From Lingula anatina (Eukaryota; Brachiopoda; Lingulata; Lingulida; Lingulidae), in contig NW_019774003.1 of the NCBI RefSeq assembly GCF_001039355.2, positions 458,191 through 522,190 on the forward strand: a stretch of DNA of 64,000 nt. Reading direction: 5' to 3'. Below are positions 13,701 to 25,120 of this stretch, piece after piece; the first letter of the stretch is position 1; each line of letters starts with the position of its first letter. The position numbers and the translations under genes were made by a program. The notes below the pieces were generated by a model. It had not been told where the DNA came from, did no database searches, and was given only the letters and a program-made list of their open reading frames with translations.

Positions 13701-14814
13701 CGCCATCGTCCATCTATTGCTGCCACTACAATATATATTTGCCTCACCTCCTCTGAAAGGTTTGACATTTCCTAGTCAATTACGAAACAGTCACGGCATC
13801 TTTTGAAGATATTGAACCTAAACAATGTAAAAAAGTTGAATAAATCTATCTTCATCAAGTGTAACAAGAAAATAAATGACACCAGGCGTGATACTGTTTA
13901 GAAAAGGCAACTTGATCAGGAAGTCTAATATTTTTTCTCATTGACTAGTATATTTACCATTCCTCTCCTTGTTATGGAGGTTTTCACAGCATGGTATAGC
14001 ATTATGTAATATCAACAGTCTTATATTTACTTACATCATATCCAGTACAACTTCACTTATACCTGCCACTTCAATCCCAATCACTTTCATATGATTTCAG
14101 AATCTGTTTACATTTGCCCATACTAAAATACTTCTTATAATTTTACTCTCTCTTATAGAGTAGTAGTAGACCACAAACCAAACTTATTTTTCTCATCTAT
14201 TTACATCATACAAATGTATTCATTATATCACCTTAAAAAATATAAAGGAGAAATCTAACTTGCTCTTACAACTGGGAGAAGTGCCTTATCTTTCTGAGCT
14301 AGGCTACAATGTAAGACATGCTTTCAAATACATAACTTCAGACATACAGTATTAAATTATTTCTTCTATTTGATTGTTACCAAGTAGACTCTAGAAGACT
14401 TGGTAACAATCAAATATTCATTGTCATATTCATGCACTGGTCAAATAAGATACACATTACATGATTACTGCATATATATGTCTAACTACATGTTTTAATT
14501 CATCAACCTGATTTGAACTTCCAGAGGGATATGAATGTAAAGCCATGGGGAAGGCCACCACATTCCTGGACACTGTCTATGTCCCTTACATCTTCATGGA
14601 ATGGAAAAAGATGTTTGTTGACCAATTAAAACCAGATTCACCATGTCCCACCAAAAGCCTGCAAAGACTGTGTCAGCTGTTGACCAGCAGGGGGTATGCC
14701 CCCTATGAAGTTCGGACACATATAAAGTTAAACCCGGAGCGCAGTACCAAAATTTGGAGGGTTGGAGACATATACTGGAGACACAAGTCTGCTAAAGTAC
14801 TCTTCCCTCCTTGA
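10716..14814 (+). CDS. FkbM-family SAM-dependent methyltransferase, 3' two exons (5' exon missing)
   Basis: Two exons join in phase: 10716-11492 (acceptor after TTTTTAG, donor GTTGGT) and 14525-14814 (ends TGA). The split codon yields the motif KLDIEGYE, a hallmark of the FkbM methyltransferase domain. The SAM-binding loop VIDIGANIGYYTLLA starts at 11135, followed by an acidic AVEPYWES segment near 11204. The N-terminus is hydrophobic (LLNLCLLFLFLHL) and then polar, suggesting a type II membrane anchor and lumenal or secretory-pathway location. No ATG precedes the anchor in this exon: the frame opens with a split codon at 10716, so at least one 5' exon is missing; an internal ATG follows the anchor. 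The family methylates small molecules or glycans; the substrate here is unknown. An AATAAA at 15012 is a candidate poly(A) signal. Family confidence is high, start unresolved. Confidence 0.88.
12485..12522. repeat. 19-bp tandem duplication
   Basis: The 19-bp unit AATGACAGTGATGAATTCA occurs twice head to tail in the methyltransferase intron. Confidence 0.9.
14367..14416. repeat. perfect 19-bp inverted repeat with 12-nt loop
   Basis: Left arm 14367-14385 (TATTTGATTGTTACCAAGT) is exactly the reverse complement of 14398-14416, separated by 12 nt. It sits in the methyltransferase intron about 108 nt upstream of the exon starting at 14525. It could be a small fold-back repeat or an RNA hairpin; it is short for a microRNA precursor. 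Confidence 0.9.
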
Positions 14815-15011
14815 ACCATGCAACAGCGACTAAATTGTGGTCACAGCAAAGAAAGATGAAAAAGATGGCTTTCATGGAATCTTAGATGAATTGCCAGTAA
14901 ATTGAAGTGAAAGTTTGCACCATACTGTGGGCTGCATGAGGTAGACAAGACAGTTTTGGAGTGGTACAATTTATCTAGGCAACAGAGCTACATAGGATTT
15001 CTGCAAGCCTG

Positions 15012-15017
15012 AATAAA
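15012..15017 (+). terminator. candidate poly(A) signal, methyltransferase gene
   Basis: An AATAAA hexamer about 200 bp after the stop codon at 14814. Nothing else marks the cleavage site, so this is a positional inference. Confidence 0.4.
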
Positions 15018-15633
15018 CTAGCCTAGCTTTCATAACAGTTGGCATTACATGATGTGAAAAGCCAAACAATTATTAGAATGGCTGAGGTAGAGAAGTAGTG
15101 TCACAGAGCTTTGGCATCAAAATTAACTTGTTTCCAGTATATGCTGTAGACTGTACAAGGCATGAGTTGTGCATTTATATGTCATCATTTTTTTTTTTAC
15201 TTTAGTAATTTGTTGACATACATGTCAGTCTGTTAAGTAACTGACTGCAATATGAATTTCCATATCATCATATTAATTGAAATAATGTTTATAGCTAGAT
15301 CTATATAACTTATTCAGATTAATATTTTATAACATACTTTTTTGTACGACTGATAGAGCAAGACAATGTGCAAGACTTGTTAAATATTTGCATTTCAAGT
15401 TGAAGACCACATCAAATCACCAAGGAAGTATATATGCCTCCTTGGACTCACTAAAGATTGGCTATACAATAATAACAGAGTAGAAAAAAAAATACTTTTT
15501 AGCCAAACACTTGCAAAAATGGTGATATATTATAAATATCCCAGATGCTTAGAAAATCTTTAAAATTTCCTCTACAATTATGTCACTCTAGTGTATACTT
15601 AAATATTGGCAATGCTATTGTACTAAGTAAATG

Positions 15634-15677
15634 CACACACACACACACACACACACAAATACACACACACACACATG
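15634..15677. repeat. (CA)n microsatellite
   Basis: An interrupted CA run followed by a short GA-rich tract. Confidence 0.95.
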
Positions 15678-18600
15678 GAAAGATAGAGAAAGAGAGAGAT
15701 TGTTTGTTTCATTTGTTTTTTATTGCTACCGAGGATGTAGATTGATAACATACATGTACCTGTGTTACAAGTAACATACATGCCTATGGAACACATGAAC
15801 CTGGCAGTAGCAATGCTGTATTTAGCTTTACTGGTGCAGATTGGCACACATACTAAATATGCTTGAAAGCTTGTTAGACTGCTATATATATAATGTATGT
15901 ATTACACTTAAGGACCACTTATATCTATTCACACAGAAAATCTTATTTAGTCCAAATGAATGCAACTCATTACTGAGCTGGCAAGTTCTCAAACCAACGA
16001 CGGATCCCTTCCCAGTATCCACAGAACATTTCTCCATAATTCACTTTTCAAGCCAGGCTCTTGATTGAGAAATATATACATGTTAGCATCCCTGTATGTA
16101 CAAATACAAAGATATATTCTTGAAAAAAGTGTATGTCTTTATATAAAAATCAAGTATTGGATGATTTCATCCTTAATAAAATGTTTTTCTTCTCAATATT
16201 TCTACAAGAAATGGTGTTCATTATACTGACAACTTATTTACAAAAGAGCTGAGGGAGGGAATGCAAGCACATCTGTTGCAGTCTATTCTACATTTGGTTT
16301 GCTTATTTTTCTTATTCTAATTCATTTCAATCACTAATTGAAATGAAATTGTTCTGAAACATGCAATAAATGCCATCCATTTGGTGAATAATAATAATTG
16401 TTCTAAACTTCAAATTTTGATTTTTCAAATATGTCTACTTTTATAATAAAAAATTCAATACTTAGTATCTGCTTATACTTCTTTGTCCAGTCTGTTTAAA
16501 ATTTGACTCAATAGATTTTGGTAAAAAATTGTATCTTACTCTGTATATAAATCTAAAAATTTCACTGCCAGAATTCATCATTCCATTATTCCTTGATTGA
16601 AAGCATTCCTCATAAAAGTTTCAGTTTTTATCAAAGTGATCAACTTTGATAAAGCTCATATGCCCAATCAATGTTTACTTTTGGTTAAAATCTGCTTCAA
16701 TCAAGGGACGAAAATACCAGACTTATTTAATGTGTGAATGTGCCTTAAAGAGTGTGAATGTTATGTGATAGACTAATGGGAAATCAATAACGTTACATTT
16801 AAGAATTGATTATATTCAGAAGAATCTGTTCCCCTGCCAAATGTTCCAAAATGAAAATACAGGGCGGTTTAGTTAATTTTGGAGTAATATTCAAACAAGC
16901 ATGAGCAGCACATTCTCTCTGACTTTGTACCTGGTCATCAAAATAACATATTTATCGTTCTCAGAGAGTTTCTGAAGTGAAGTATTTTTTATTATATTTG
17001 AAAATTGAATTATACAGATGAGCACTAACAACTAATCAATATTCCACATAACATCATCATGTAAGACATCAAAAAGGAATTTTTTTGTATTTTGAAAAAT
17101 CTGTTTCATCAATTTCAGGGTTAAATCCCACCTCTCCTTTTTTTCTTATTTTTATCAATTCTTAAATCTAAATGTCACACTCTGACTGCAACACATGGAA
17201 ACTGAAAAATAAAGTTCCCACACTTCACTGAAATCGTAGCTTTCAAGTGCTTCTTGTACATGTTACTGTAATGTAAAGAAGAATGTGAAAATTTAATAAG
17301 ACTCATTAAAGGCTATGATTTCACATTTCAAATGTCAGGTGTTGCCCCTAGCAATCAGAGGAGATCTGCACATTCACTTTTCAGCCAAGTTCTTCAAAAA
17401 CATCGTTGGAACAAATTCAGAATTTTGACTTCGTTAATGATGTGCTTAACCCTGGGTGCTTATGAGTCAGACTGTCTAGCTGAGATGAAGAAGCTACATG
17501 GACACTTTTTCATACTTGTGATAATTATGTACATGGGTTATGCACATCAAACAAGAAAAATCTTCACATCATACAAATTTGGATATGGATGAATTGAGTT
17601 AACCATCCTGATATGTTTTTTTCGCTCCCTCTCGTCTTGCCCTCAACCAATATTATGAAGTTATTGCTTCTTCATTGTAAAGCTGATCTATACTGGCTTA
17701 TATCATATTATTTGTGGCTGGCCTATGCTGTTTTATATCATGTTATTGATATACACTCAAAATTATATGAAATGCAGATGATCTCTAAAAAATTATCACA
17801 CAGAAACAAAAAAGAATTAAAAAAAAAACATAAAAGTAAATGGCTCGTAGTTTTTAGAATTCTAATTTACATTATCAATACTGATCTTGTTCCTAGTGAA
17901 GATAAGTTTTTTTTCTATTTTAATCTCATCTATAATTGCCATTCTTAAGTACAAATGCATGTTATTGAAAACAGAAATAAATTCACCTTTGTGCAGCAGC
18001 CAAGTTTCCACTGCCTTTCGACTTAGAAGTACTGCCAACCTAGCAAGGGTTACATCCTTTAAAATAAACACCATCTGTTGGCTTGATCTGTTTGCTTGAA
18101 TTGCTGATATAGTATTTATCTTTTTCTTTTCATCCCCTGCTGTTGTATTCAGCCTAATGCACATCACCACTGGCAAGAAAAGGTTGATTTAGCCTTGTGT
18201 TAAAGATGCTAAATGTCAGTATATATAAAATCAAGATATAAGAGTATCTGGGATCCTGGGTCTTTAATCATTTCTTATTATTTTTTTAGTTTCTTAGTTT
18301 TTCTTTTTAGTAAAATTGGTAAAAACACTATGTTTGAACCGAATAACTGGACGGTCTGAAACCTGACCTCAGGAAAAATACTGCAACAATGTTCTATTTG
18401 ATCAACGAAAATTAATTGCGTCTTCACACTGCATAAACAGTTTTAAGTGCCAAATTACCAGTTTATTAGTACTTACAATATTACCATAGTTTACACATAT
18501 GTAGCTCCAGAAAAACATGCCTAAACCAAAAAATATATGATTTAAAATATTATGTAACACTTAAATGAAACACAGCTGTGGATAAATCTTCATTCATTTG

Positions 18601-19464
18601 AAATATGGCACAGCACTTTATTTAGCAGTAATAACATTATAACATTACAACTGGCCATGTTATTGCAGTCTAACCACCCTCCTCACTCCAGGCAAGAAAC
18701 AGAAGACATACTATATGTCAGGCAAATAACATGAAGCAGGTTCCTAACCACAAGCAGATTATTCATCTGACACCTGGTTTTTAGTGATAAAGCCCTTTTT
18801 TTCAACTTGAACAATTCCAATACTGGCCTACAAGTGGAAAGCTGTGTAGTTATTCATTTTAGAGCAAGAGTAATTTATATCAGTTTGGGCTACATAAATG
18901 TAGCTGCTACCTTTTAAAAGGAACAACAGTGGATTAAGTTGTGTTAATTGTCTCCTGGATATCCAACACATTTACCATCTCAGGCACACCAAGCACAATC
19001 ATCAGCAAACCACCCATGATTGTAAATTGAATCTTTAATAATAAAAGATTTGTCCAAAGGGTAAAACATACTAATTTTCCCAAAAGAAAATAAACTGAAT
19101 GCAATGCCCTTTTATAGCATTCTCATCTTAATGCTTAGTTGCATAAAAAGCTCAGCTGTTGGCTTATTCAAAAAAGTCCACAACTGGTTTCATTTTAAGA
19201 TCTTAAATGTCAAAAGTTTGTCTTAACTTTAAGACCAAACATTTCCATAAACCTTCATCAAAACTAAATAAGGACATATCGGGTTTTTTATTACTTAAAA
19301 TCGGAAACCAATAATGGTTTAGACCAATATATATACTAAACCCTAAAACTTAAACTTCCACAGCTTTCAATAAGGATTGAAAAACACCAAATTTTCTGGT
19401 CTAAGATTTTGGAGTTCTTTTGTGAAATTGGTCTTCAATGGAACAAGATACAAACTCTCCTTAC

Positions 19465-21832
19465 CTTGTACTTCCCCAGTTCTAAACACATACACTTGGT
19501 CAGCATGTCCACTGCTGCCTTAATGGAGCAGTAGACACTGTGGTCAAGCAAGGCACAATGTGAGGCCACACTGGACACATTCACTATGGACCCTCCTGTA
19601 CCCTTGTCTATCATACTCTTGGCAACCACCTGTTGAAGAGACTCATGCTCTACAAATCATGTCAATAAATGTATGTTTAAATAAATTTAATTTGATGTCT
19701 TTTTCTTTTATCAAAAATAATGCACTGTTGCATTCAATTATAATCAACAGAAATAAACTTTACGTATACATATTGCCAGCATTTACCTGAGAAATGTTAA
19801 ACATTGCCTTCAAGTTAACGTCTAAATGCCTGAAAAACATCAACAAAACATTCCAGTCCCTGCTCTAAAAACTTTTTAAAAGATCTCTGCTCAATTTCTT
19901 GAAAATGTAACTGAAAATTGAACTGCTTCCTGATTGTTGTACTTATGAAATTCTGAAATTTTCATCAAAATCCTTCCACAACTTTTCCTTTAATGTTGCT
20001 AACAGTCAAACATACACAGAGAAATATAGACAAATGAAAACAAAAACAACCTTGTTGGCCAGAGTAACAATTACTTTAACATTAGGTACCTGTTAAGACA
20101 TACAAATATAGACTAAGGATGAAAACAAAAAAATGGGAAATTTTAAACCAATAAGGTCTTACATGCTAAGGTTTTCCTCTGTAACCTCCAAGAATGGCAG
20201 AACAAAACTGACGGCTGCATTATTGATAAGGAGATCAAAGTGTCCTGCCTCCTGGACTGCTTTCCTGGTGGCCTTCCAGTCAGATATGTCAACACATACT
20301 GTGCGTACTCCCGGTACCTGAAACATAGGAGATACCATGAATGAATGAACCCATTTCCATGAAACAGAGTCCCTGTTGATATCCAGGTAATCTGAATGTG
20401 CTGTTGACAATAATGCAATACATCACTTGGTATTCAGATGCCTGCACAAAAATTGATCAGTTATAAGTTATAAGAGTTACTGTACTATGAACTCGTCATA
20501 CCAAGTATTTTATTTGAAATAATGATTAAAGCAATAAAAAAGGAGCATCATACTTGAAATATGGCAGCATATGATACATGTACCAGTATATGACAATAAG
20601 ACCTTCCATGTTATATTGATGTTTATCTTGTTTGGCCACAACTGTACGAGGGTTGATTGATAAGAGGTGAGCCTCATATAGAAGGGGTACACATTTTACA
20701 AGTATTTTTCTTTATTTTTCAACAAAGTCTCCTTGAGCATCTATACACTTTTGCCAGTGAGTTTTGAGAGCCTCTATGCCACTTTTATAGAAGCCCTTCT
20801 CTTGGCCGTTCAGAAACCCCTCCACTTCACGTATGACGTCATCATCTGACACAAAGTGAGCACCTGAAATGGCCTTTTTCAATTTGGGAAATAGATAATA
20901 GTCAGAGGGAGCAAAATCAGGCGAATAAGGTGGATGTTCTATCAGTTCAAAGCCACACTCATTGAATGAAGCCATGGCAATGACAGACTTGTGAGCAGGG
21001 GCATTGTCCTGGAGGAACAGTACACCTTTCCTGAGCTTTCTGCTGCCTCGTCAACATAAAGTAACCAAATGACACCAAACTTCGGCTACACACCTTTAAA
21101 TAGTCAGGGAATAGAAGGGCTGAAAAGGGATATCCCTGCTAAACCCCTTCCACACGAGGCTCACTACTTATCAATCAACCCTCGTACATCTCGTACATCT
21201 GACCTCCTCTCTCTAGCGTCTAAGCAAGGGTGGCTGATAATGAAGTAATTACCTCTTCTTTAAGGGAATCCAAATCAGCCCGTGTCCTGCTCAAAGCGCA
21301 GACTTCAGCACCACATTTAGCAAGGACTTTCACTAAATCTCTTCCAAGACCTGCAGAAACCAAAACAAAATGGCCATGCAAATTAATTAACACACATATA
21401 ATGGAGACAAGAGCTGTGAAATCAAAATGTATGAAAGACATTGATGTAAAGGATAATGCCCAGAGATAGAATAAATGTTGATATGGAATCTGGTATCTAA
21501 AAAGTTCTTATTACAGATGCTATTACAGTTGTCTGTTGTGGTACTGTGACCAGAACTGTCATACAGCTCTTGTAAATGTTTCACTTCAAACAGAACCATC
21601 AAGCCAAGGAGAAGCCAAGGCACCCACCGCCTGTGCCCACTAGTCACCAGTGACACTACTCCACCCCTATACCTGTATTTAGCTTTATCTACGTTTTGCT
21701 AACTCGATCTTGAAGTTGATGGCCAATGCAATGATGCATTTGCCTCGTTTTACCCTCATCCTACAATTACAAACCTTTCCCAGCCCCTGTGACGAGCGCC
21801 TTCTTCCCATTAAACTGTATTGAAGTGTCCAT
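19465..21832 (-). CDS. L-xylulose reductase-like short-chain dehydrogenase, five exons, C-terminus not found
   Basis: Five minus-strand exons join in phase: 21832-21775, 21350-21253, 20317-20163, 19829-19787 and 19629-19465, giving 173 residues. ATG at 21832 starts a typical DCXR N-terminus. The cofactor motif TGAGKGLGR spans exons 1-2, then [10 protein letters not shown] (the Arg suits NADPH), CVDISDW, the NNAA motif, VNVSS (catalytic Ser) and the active-site HSVYCSIK with Tyr and Lys. DCXR-type enzymes reduce L-xylulose and alpha-dicarbonyls with NADPH in the cytosol. The family is usually about 244 residues, so roughly 70 C-terminal residues are absent: the last exon ends at a good donor (AAG/GTAAGG) but no continuation was seen as far as about 15 kb. 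A deleted mariner sits in intron 2. Either a long last intron or a broken gene is possible. Confidence 0.92.
20647..21184 (-). mobile_element. internally deleted mariner element
   Basis: Terminal inverted repeats start CGAGGGTTGATTGATAAG at both ends and continue with mismatches for about 40 bp. TA dinucleotides flank both ends (20645-20646 and 21185-21186), the mariner/Tc1 target duplication. The element is 538 bp against about 1.3 kb for an intact mariner; the N-terminal part of the transposase is gone. It lies in intron 2 of the reductase gene in the same orientation. Confidence 0.93.
20712..21050 (-). pseudogene. mariner transposase C-terminal fragment
   Basis: The minus-strand frame is open from 21050 to the stop near 20712. 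It contains [15 protein letters not shown] and [16 protein letters not shown]; the two Asp (in QDN and APSD) are 34 residues apart, the D34D spacing of mariner transposases. An in-frame TGA lies immediately upstream at 21053-21051. The DNA-binding domain and first catalytic Asp are missing, so the fragment cannot transpose. Confidence 0.93.
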
Positions 21833-22210
21833 CCTCGTAGGTGCTGTGTAAACAAACTAAAGTAGGGCTTGCATTCTAACGAGCGAACTTTACGAAGCCC
21901 CTTGTTGTGAGAGATGGCCCGCCTCTACAAACTAACAGGGAGCCCACTAATAGCTACGTTGCCTAAAATAAATTAGAAGAAGTACAAATCTTTGTATATC
22001 GAAAGTGAAAATTTGTATAAGTATCTTTTGAGAGATTAATCTTGCCGGGCGAGTACCATGTTAGGCCTTCTGAGCCATACAATGAGATCCTAAAACGTCT
22101 GCATGTTCTAGGGATTTAACCCTCTACATCAGCTGGAAACATACACAGTGATTTTATTGGTCAATTTATCGTTTAATTTAACCAATCAAACTAGCAGGTT
22201 ACAATCTCTT
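21833..22210. promoter_or_regulatory. apparent bidirectional promoter with opposed CCAAT boxes
   Basis: This lies between the reductase start codon (minus strand, 21832) and a plus-strand transcript whose first exon is inferred to end at 22327. It contains an ATTGG at 22156-22160 and a CCAAT at 22182-22186, an opposed pair of NF-Y-type sites. No TATA box was seen. Function is inferred from position. Confidence 0.45.
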
Positions 22211-22327
22211 CTCCGTAACAACATGGAGTCTTAAAAATACAAACTAAGTTCGATCTGTAAAAGTTTTAAGAGAAAAAGACCTATTGCTTTATTTGTTTTC
22301 AACTAGTACACCCCGAAAGAACTGAAG
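22211..22327 (+). other. candidate non-coding first exon
   Basis: It ends at a reasonable donor (CTGAAG/GTAGGA at 22327/22328). Its only early ATG, in ACATGGAGTCTTAA, stops after three codons. Splicing to the acceptor at 24936 would put TGA in frame five codons before the microprotein ATG. The 5' boundary is arbitrary; without transcript data this is a proposal only. Confidence 0.35.
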
Positions 22328-24936
22328 GTAGGACATGTCAGCATTCCTGTCTCATAGTGACCATTTTGGTTTATACGTACTTGACAAGTCAGTGTAAAGT
22401 ATTTAGATTGTTTGCGTTTGGATTCTCGCTTTATCATCTTAGGAATGTTTTTCCCCAATGATGCTGGTTGCTTGAATTAAACAGAAAGCCACATATCGAT
22501 CTTGAATTTTTACACTTTCTCGTTTAAACTTGGGTAATTACGTAATATTGCCCATGGTTTAGGGAAAATATTTTCATGTTTTAGTGATGTCATATTTGCC
22601 AATTTTTCAAGACAGCCTCTTCAAAAAATGAGACAAAAGTTGATCCAACTTAATTTTGAGACTCTTAATATTGTCACAGGCACAAAAAATGTTACACAGT
22701 CAATATGGGAGGTGGGCATGAATGCATAGTCAAATTTTTGGTTCACAGATTTTCCCAAGCAGAGAAATCAACTTGTACAATATATGAAATATGGTCATAC
22801 TGTTATACAATGTATTGCTAGGTAATTTATATTGTTGACCTAACGTTACAAACTGTTACGATTTGTTTATGTTTGTTATCAGATCTTCCACCATATTGTA
22901 AACTCAAAAAGAGTTCCCAATATAGGCAAGAATGTATTACCAAGAATGTTCAACCAAAATGGTCAACATCAGCTTGGAAAAATAGGTCCTAAAGTCAATT
23001 ATTCTCACATTTAAGTTTCATGTTTGGTATTTGTTTACTCCCAAAGGTTTAATCTTTCAATTCCATAGAATTGCAATAAATTATTTAACATGGCTTCAAA
23101 AAGAAGTCCGCACAAATACAGCTCAGGAACAGAAAACAACTAAAATGCAAATTGTACTATACCACTTACTGGTAAGGGTTTCTAATGTCCACTGACCACA
23201 GAAGCAAATTATAGTTACTATAGCTTTAGCTGTAAACACCTGTCTGGGGTAGCGCTAACACTCGCCAATTTAGCCAAGTGCTAAAACTGACTTATATTGG
23301 CTAAACAAAAAGGGCTCGATTTGACTTGTTTTAGTCAAATTATGACCATTTGGATTTATAACAAATTGACAAAAATGTGGTGATTTGGCTAAGCGAAAAA
23401 AATTGCTAGCGCTACCCCAGCATGTATCTAGCACGGTGTCTAACTATAGCAGCTATATAGTAGTTTACTAGTACTGTAATTGCTCTATTAGACACTTTGC
23501 TATAAATTTGGCTTCTGGGGTCAGCACCCTTTTGAGACCATATTGCATTTTTGGTAATTAATTCTTGATATATGCTAGTACTTTGCAGTGAGTTTCCAAT
23601 GTGGTGGATGACTCATAATTTATAAACATATTACAGCAGTTTGTAAAGTCACATGTATGTCGCCAGTAGAAATTACCTGGCAATATATTTCATTTTATAT
23701 CACCCTTATACCTAGCAAGTGACCTTTCCCTGTGTTTACCATGTCTGGAGTTGTATTTTTTCCATTATATTGCACTGTTTTGCACATTATAGTATGACCC
23801 TATAAAAGAGGCAAATAAAACAATAAAAAGAAATAAAACAAATTGATACAATGTTTATTAATATTCTCCTAACATTGGCTTAATGGGGAACAAAAGGAAG
23901 ATGCAAAAAAACAAACAAACAAAAAATTGTTCATAGTTAACTCTTACAGAATATTGCTGAATGACCTTGCTGGTTATGTTATGTACATGCAACGAGTCAG
24001 CAAGGTTTATGAGATATACAACAGTGTATAGACAATAAATCACATGTAGATATCACATAAAGCTTGTCGACAAAAGGTGTAGAGTTAAACCAGGGCAAAG
24101 ATGGTGGATCTGGCATTCGTGCATGATGTATGTGCAACAATCACAATGTCTGGGTCTTTTTCACAGCATCCACCATTGGCATAAGTCAGGGTAGTAAACA
24201 ACTACGATGATCGAAATTCAAGACAAACATATTGACAGACAATACAGAAAATTAGTACGAAATTCTGGATATAATTATATCTAAGGTGTATGCAGTTCAG
24301 ATGTGCTGTTAATGATAAAAAATATGCTGTGAAAACATATGTTAACCATGCATTAGTATCTGTAATGCATACGTCTTTCTTTCATCAAATCTTTGAAAAT
24401 TATGGTTTTCATTATTTGAACAGGTGCCTGGTCAGATATCAGTGCCTTATTACAGTTTTGTTTCTCTAATTAGCTGTCCTGGTTGTTTTCTTAAATGGCA
24501 CTTGAACAAAATAGAAACAGAAAATGAAGTTATCAGATTGGACCGTGCTGTTTCTACACACTGCTTAATATTTTTGTTGCTGCTAGAACTTGCCCACAGA
24601 TGTTATGTGTAAGATGTTAAAGTTTAGTATGGGTATGATGAAAAACTTGCAATATGCTACAAAAAGGTTTCTTTTGAAGAACAAGTGCATATAGTTGTAA
24701 TAGCTTATATTTTTAAGATCTTTTTGCTAATTGTCATTTATCGGCTTTCCGTAAGTCAGAAATGCAAACATAAGATATGTAGTCTTATCTGGACATTAAT
24801 CTTTTCTTTAAAAATACAACATGTATTCAGTATATTAACATGGAAAAATTGGAAGTAGTTTTATATTGAAATAGATTCAATGAACTGAATGAACTATGTA
24901 ATATTTAAAATAATAGAGCACTATCTTTCATTTCAG
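22328..24936 (+). other. presumed intron without recognised coding sequence
   Basis: No exon with a protein match was seen. It contains the fold-back repeat at 23244-23420. The limits depend on the proposed donor at 22328 and the acceptor TTTCATTTCAG ending at 24936. Confidence 0.35.
23244..23420. repeat. 177-bp fold-back element
   Basis: The left end CTGGGGTAGCGCTAACA and the reverse-complemented right end CTGGGGTAGCGCTAGCA are nearly identical. Further in, the left arm has TTTAGCCAA and the right arm TTGGCTAAGC. No coding capacity. It is a MITE-like element of unknown superfamily; a target duplication is not clear. Confidence 0.75.
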
Positions 24937-24946
24937 GCACTGGAAA

Positions 24947-25120
24947 ATGCTGGAGAACTACATCCCCCAGCGTATGGGACCGAGCACACTGTCAGACGTG
25001 TGCATGTTTTTCTTCAAACTCGCCTGGCAATCCAGAATACGCCTCCCAGTCATCCTCACTGTGGTTTTTATGATCCTCGACACTCGTCTGCAGCTCGAGA
25101 TCAACATCAACATCAACTAA
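24947..25120 (+). CDS. 57-residue hydrophobic microprotein (unrecognised)
   Basis: The exon begins after the acceptor TTTCATTTCAG (24936). ATG at 24947 opens a frame of 57 codons ending TAA at 25118. The protein starts MLENYIPQRMGPSTLSDVC, has a first apolar stretch (VCMFFFKLAW, 18-27), a basic link (QSRIR) and a second (LPVILTVVFMIL, 33-44), then an Asn/Ile-rich tail. The composition looks like a real small membrane or organelle protein, and the alternative overlapping frame does not. I do not recognise the family. It could be the last exon of a longer protein, because the frame is open upstream to the acceptor, but the proposed first exon gives an in-frame stop just before this ATG. No AATAAA lies between here and the ankyrin start at 25616, so both may share a transcript. 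Confidence 0.6.
   Translation: MLENYIPQRMGPSTLSDVCMFFFKLAWQSRIRLPVILTVVFMILDTRLQLEINININ

Larger units (their letters stand above)
14815..19464. other. intergenic stretch with no gene recognised
   Basis: This holds the methyltransferase 3' UTR and the region beyond the last identified reductase exon. It has a CA/GA microsatellite near 15634-15700. I searched the minus strand, by eye, for the missing C-terminal reductase exon (expected motif resembling RVNAVNPT) and did not find it. An ATG-initiated frame at 17332-17592 matches nothing I know. Confidence 0.5.

Noticed and set aside
18910-19040. Minus-strand segment as the missing reductase C-terminal exon
   Set aside because: It reads as a hydrophobic peptide with a donor-like GTAAAT but lacks the expected RVNAVNPT and GG-W motifs.
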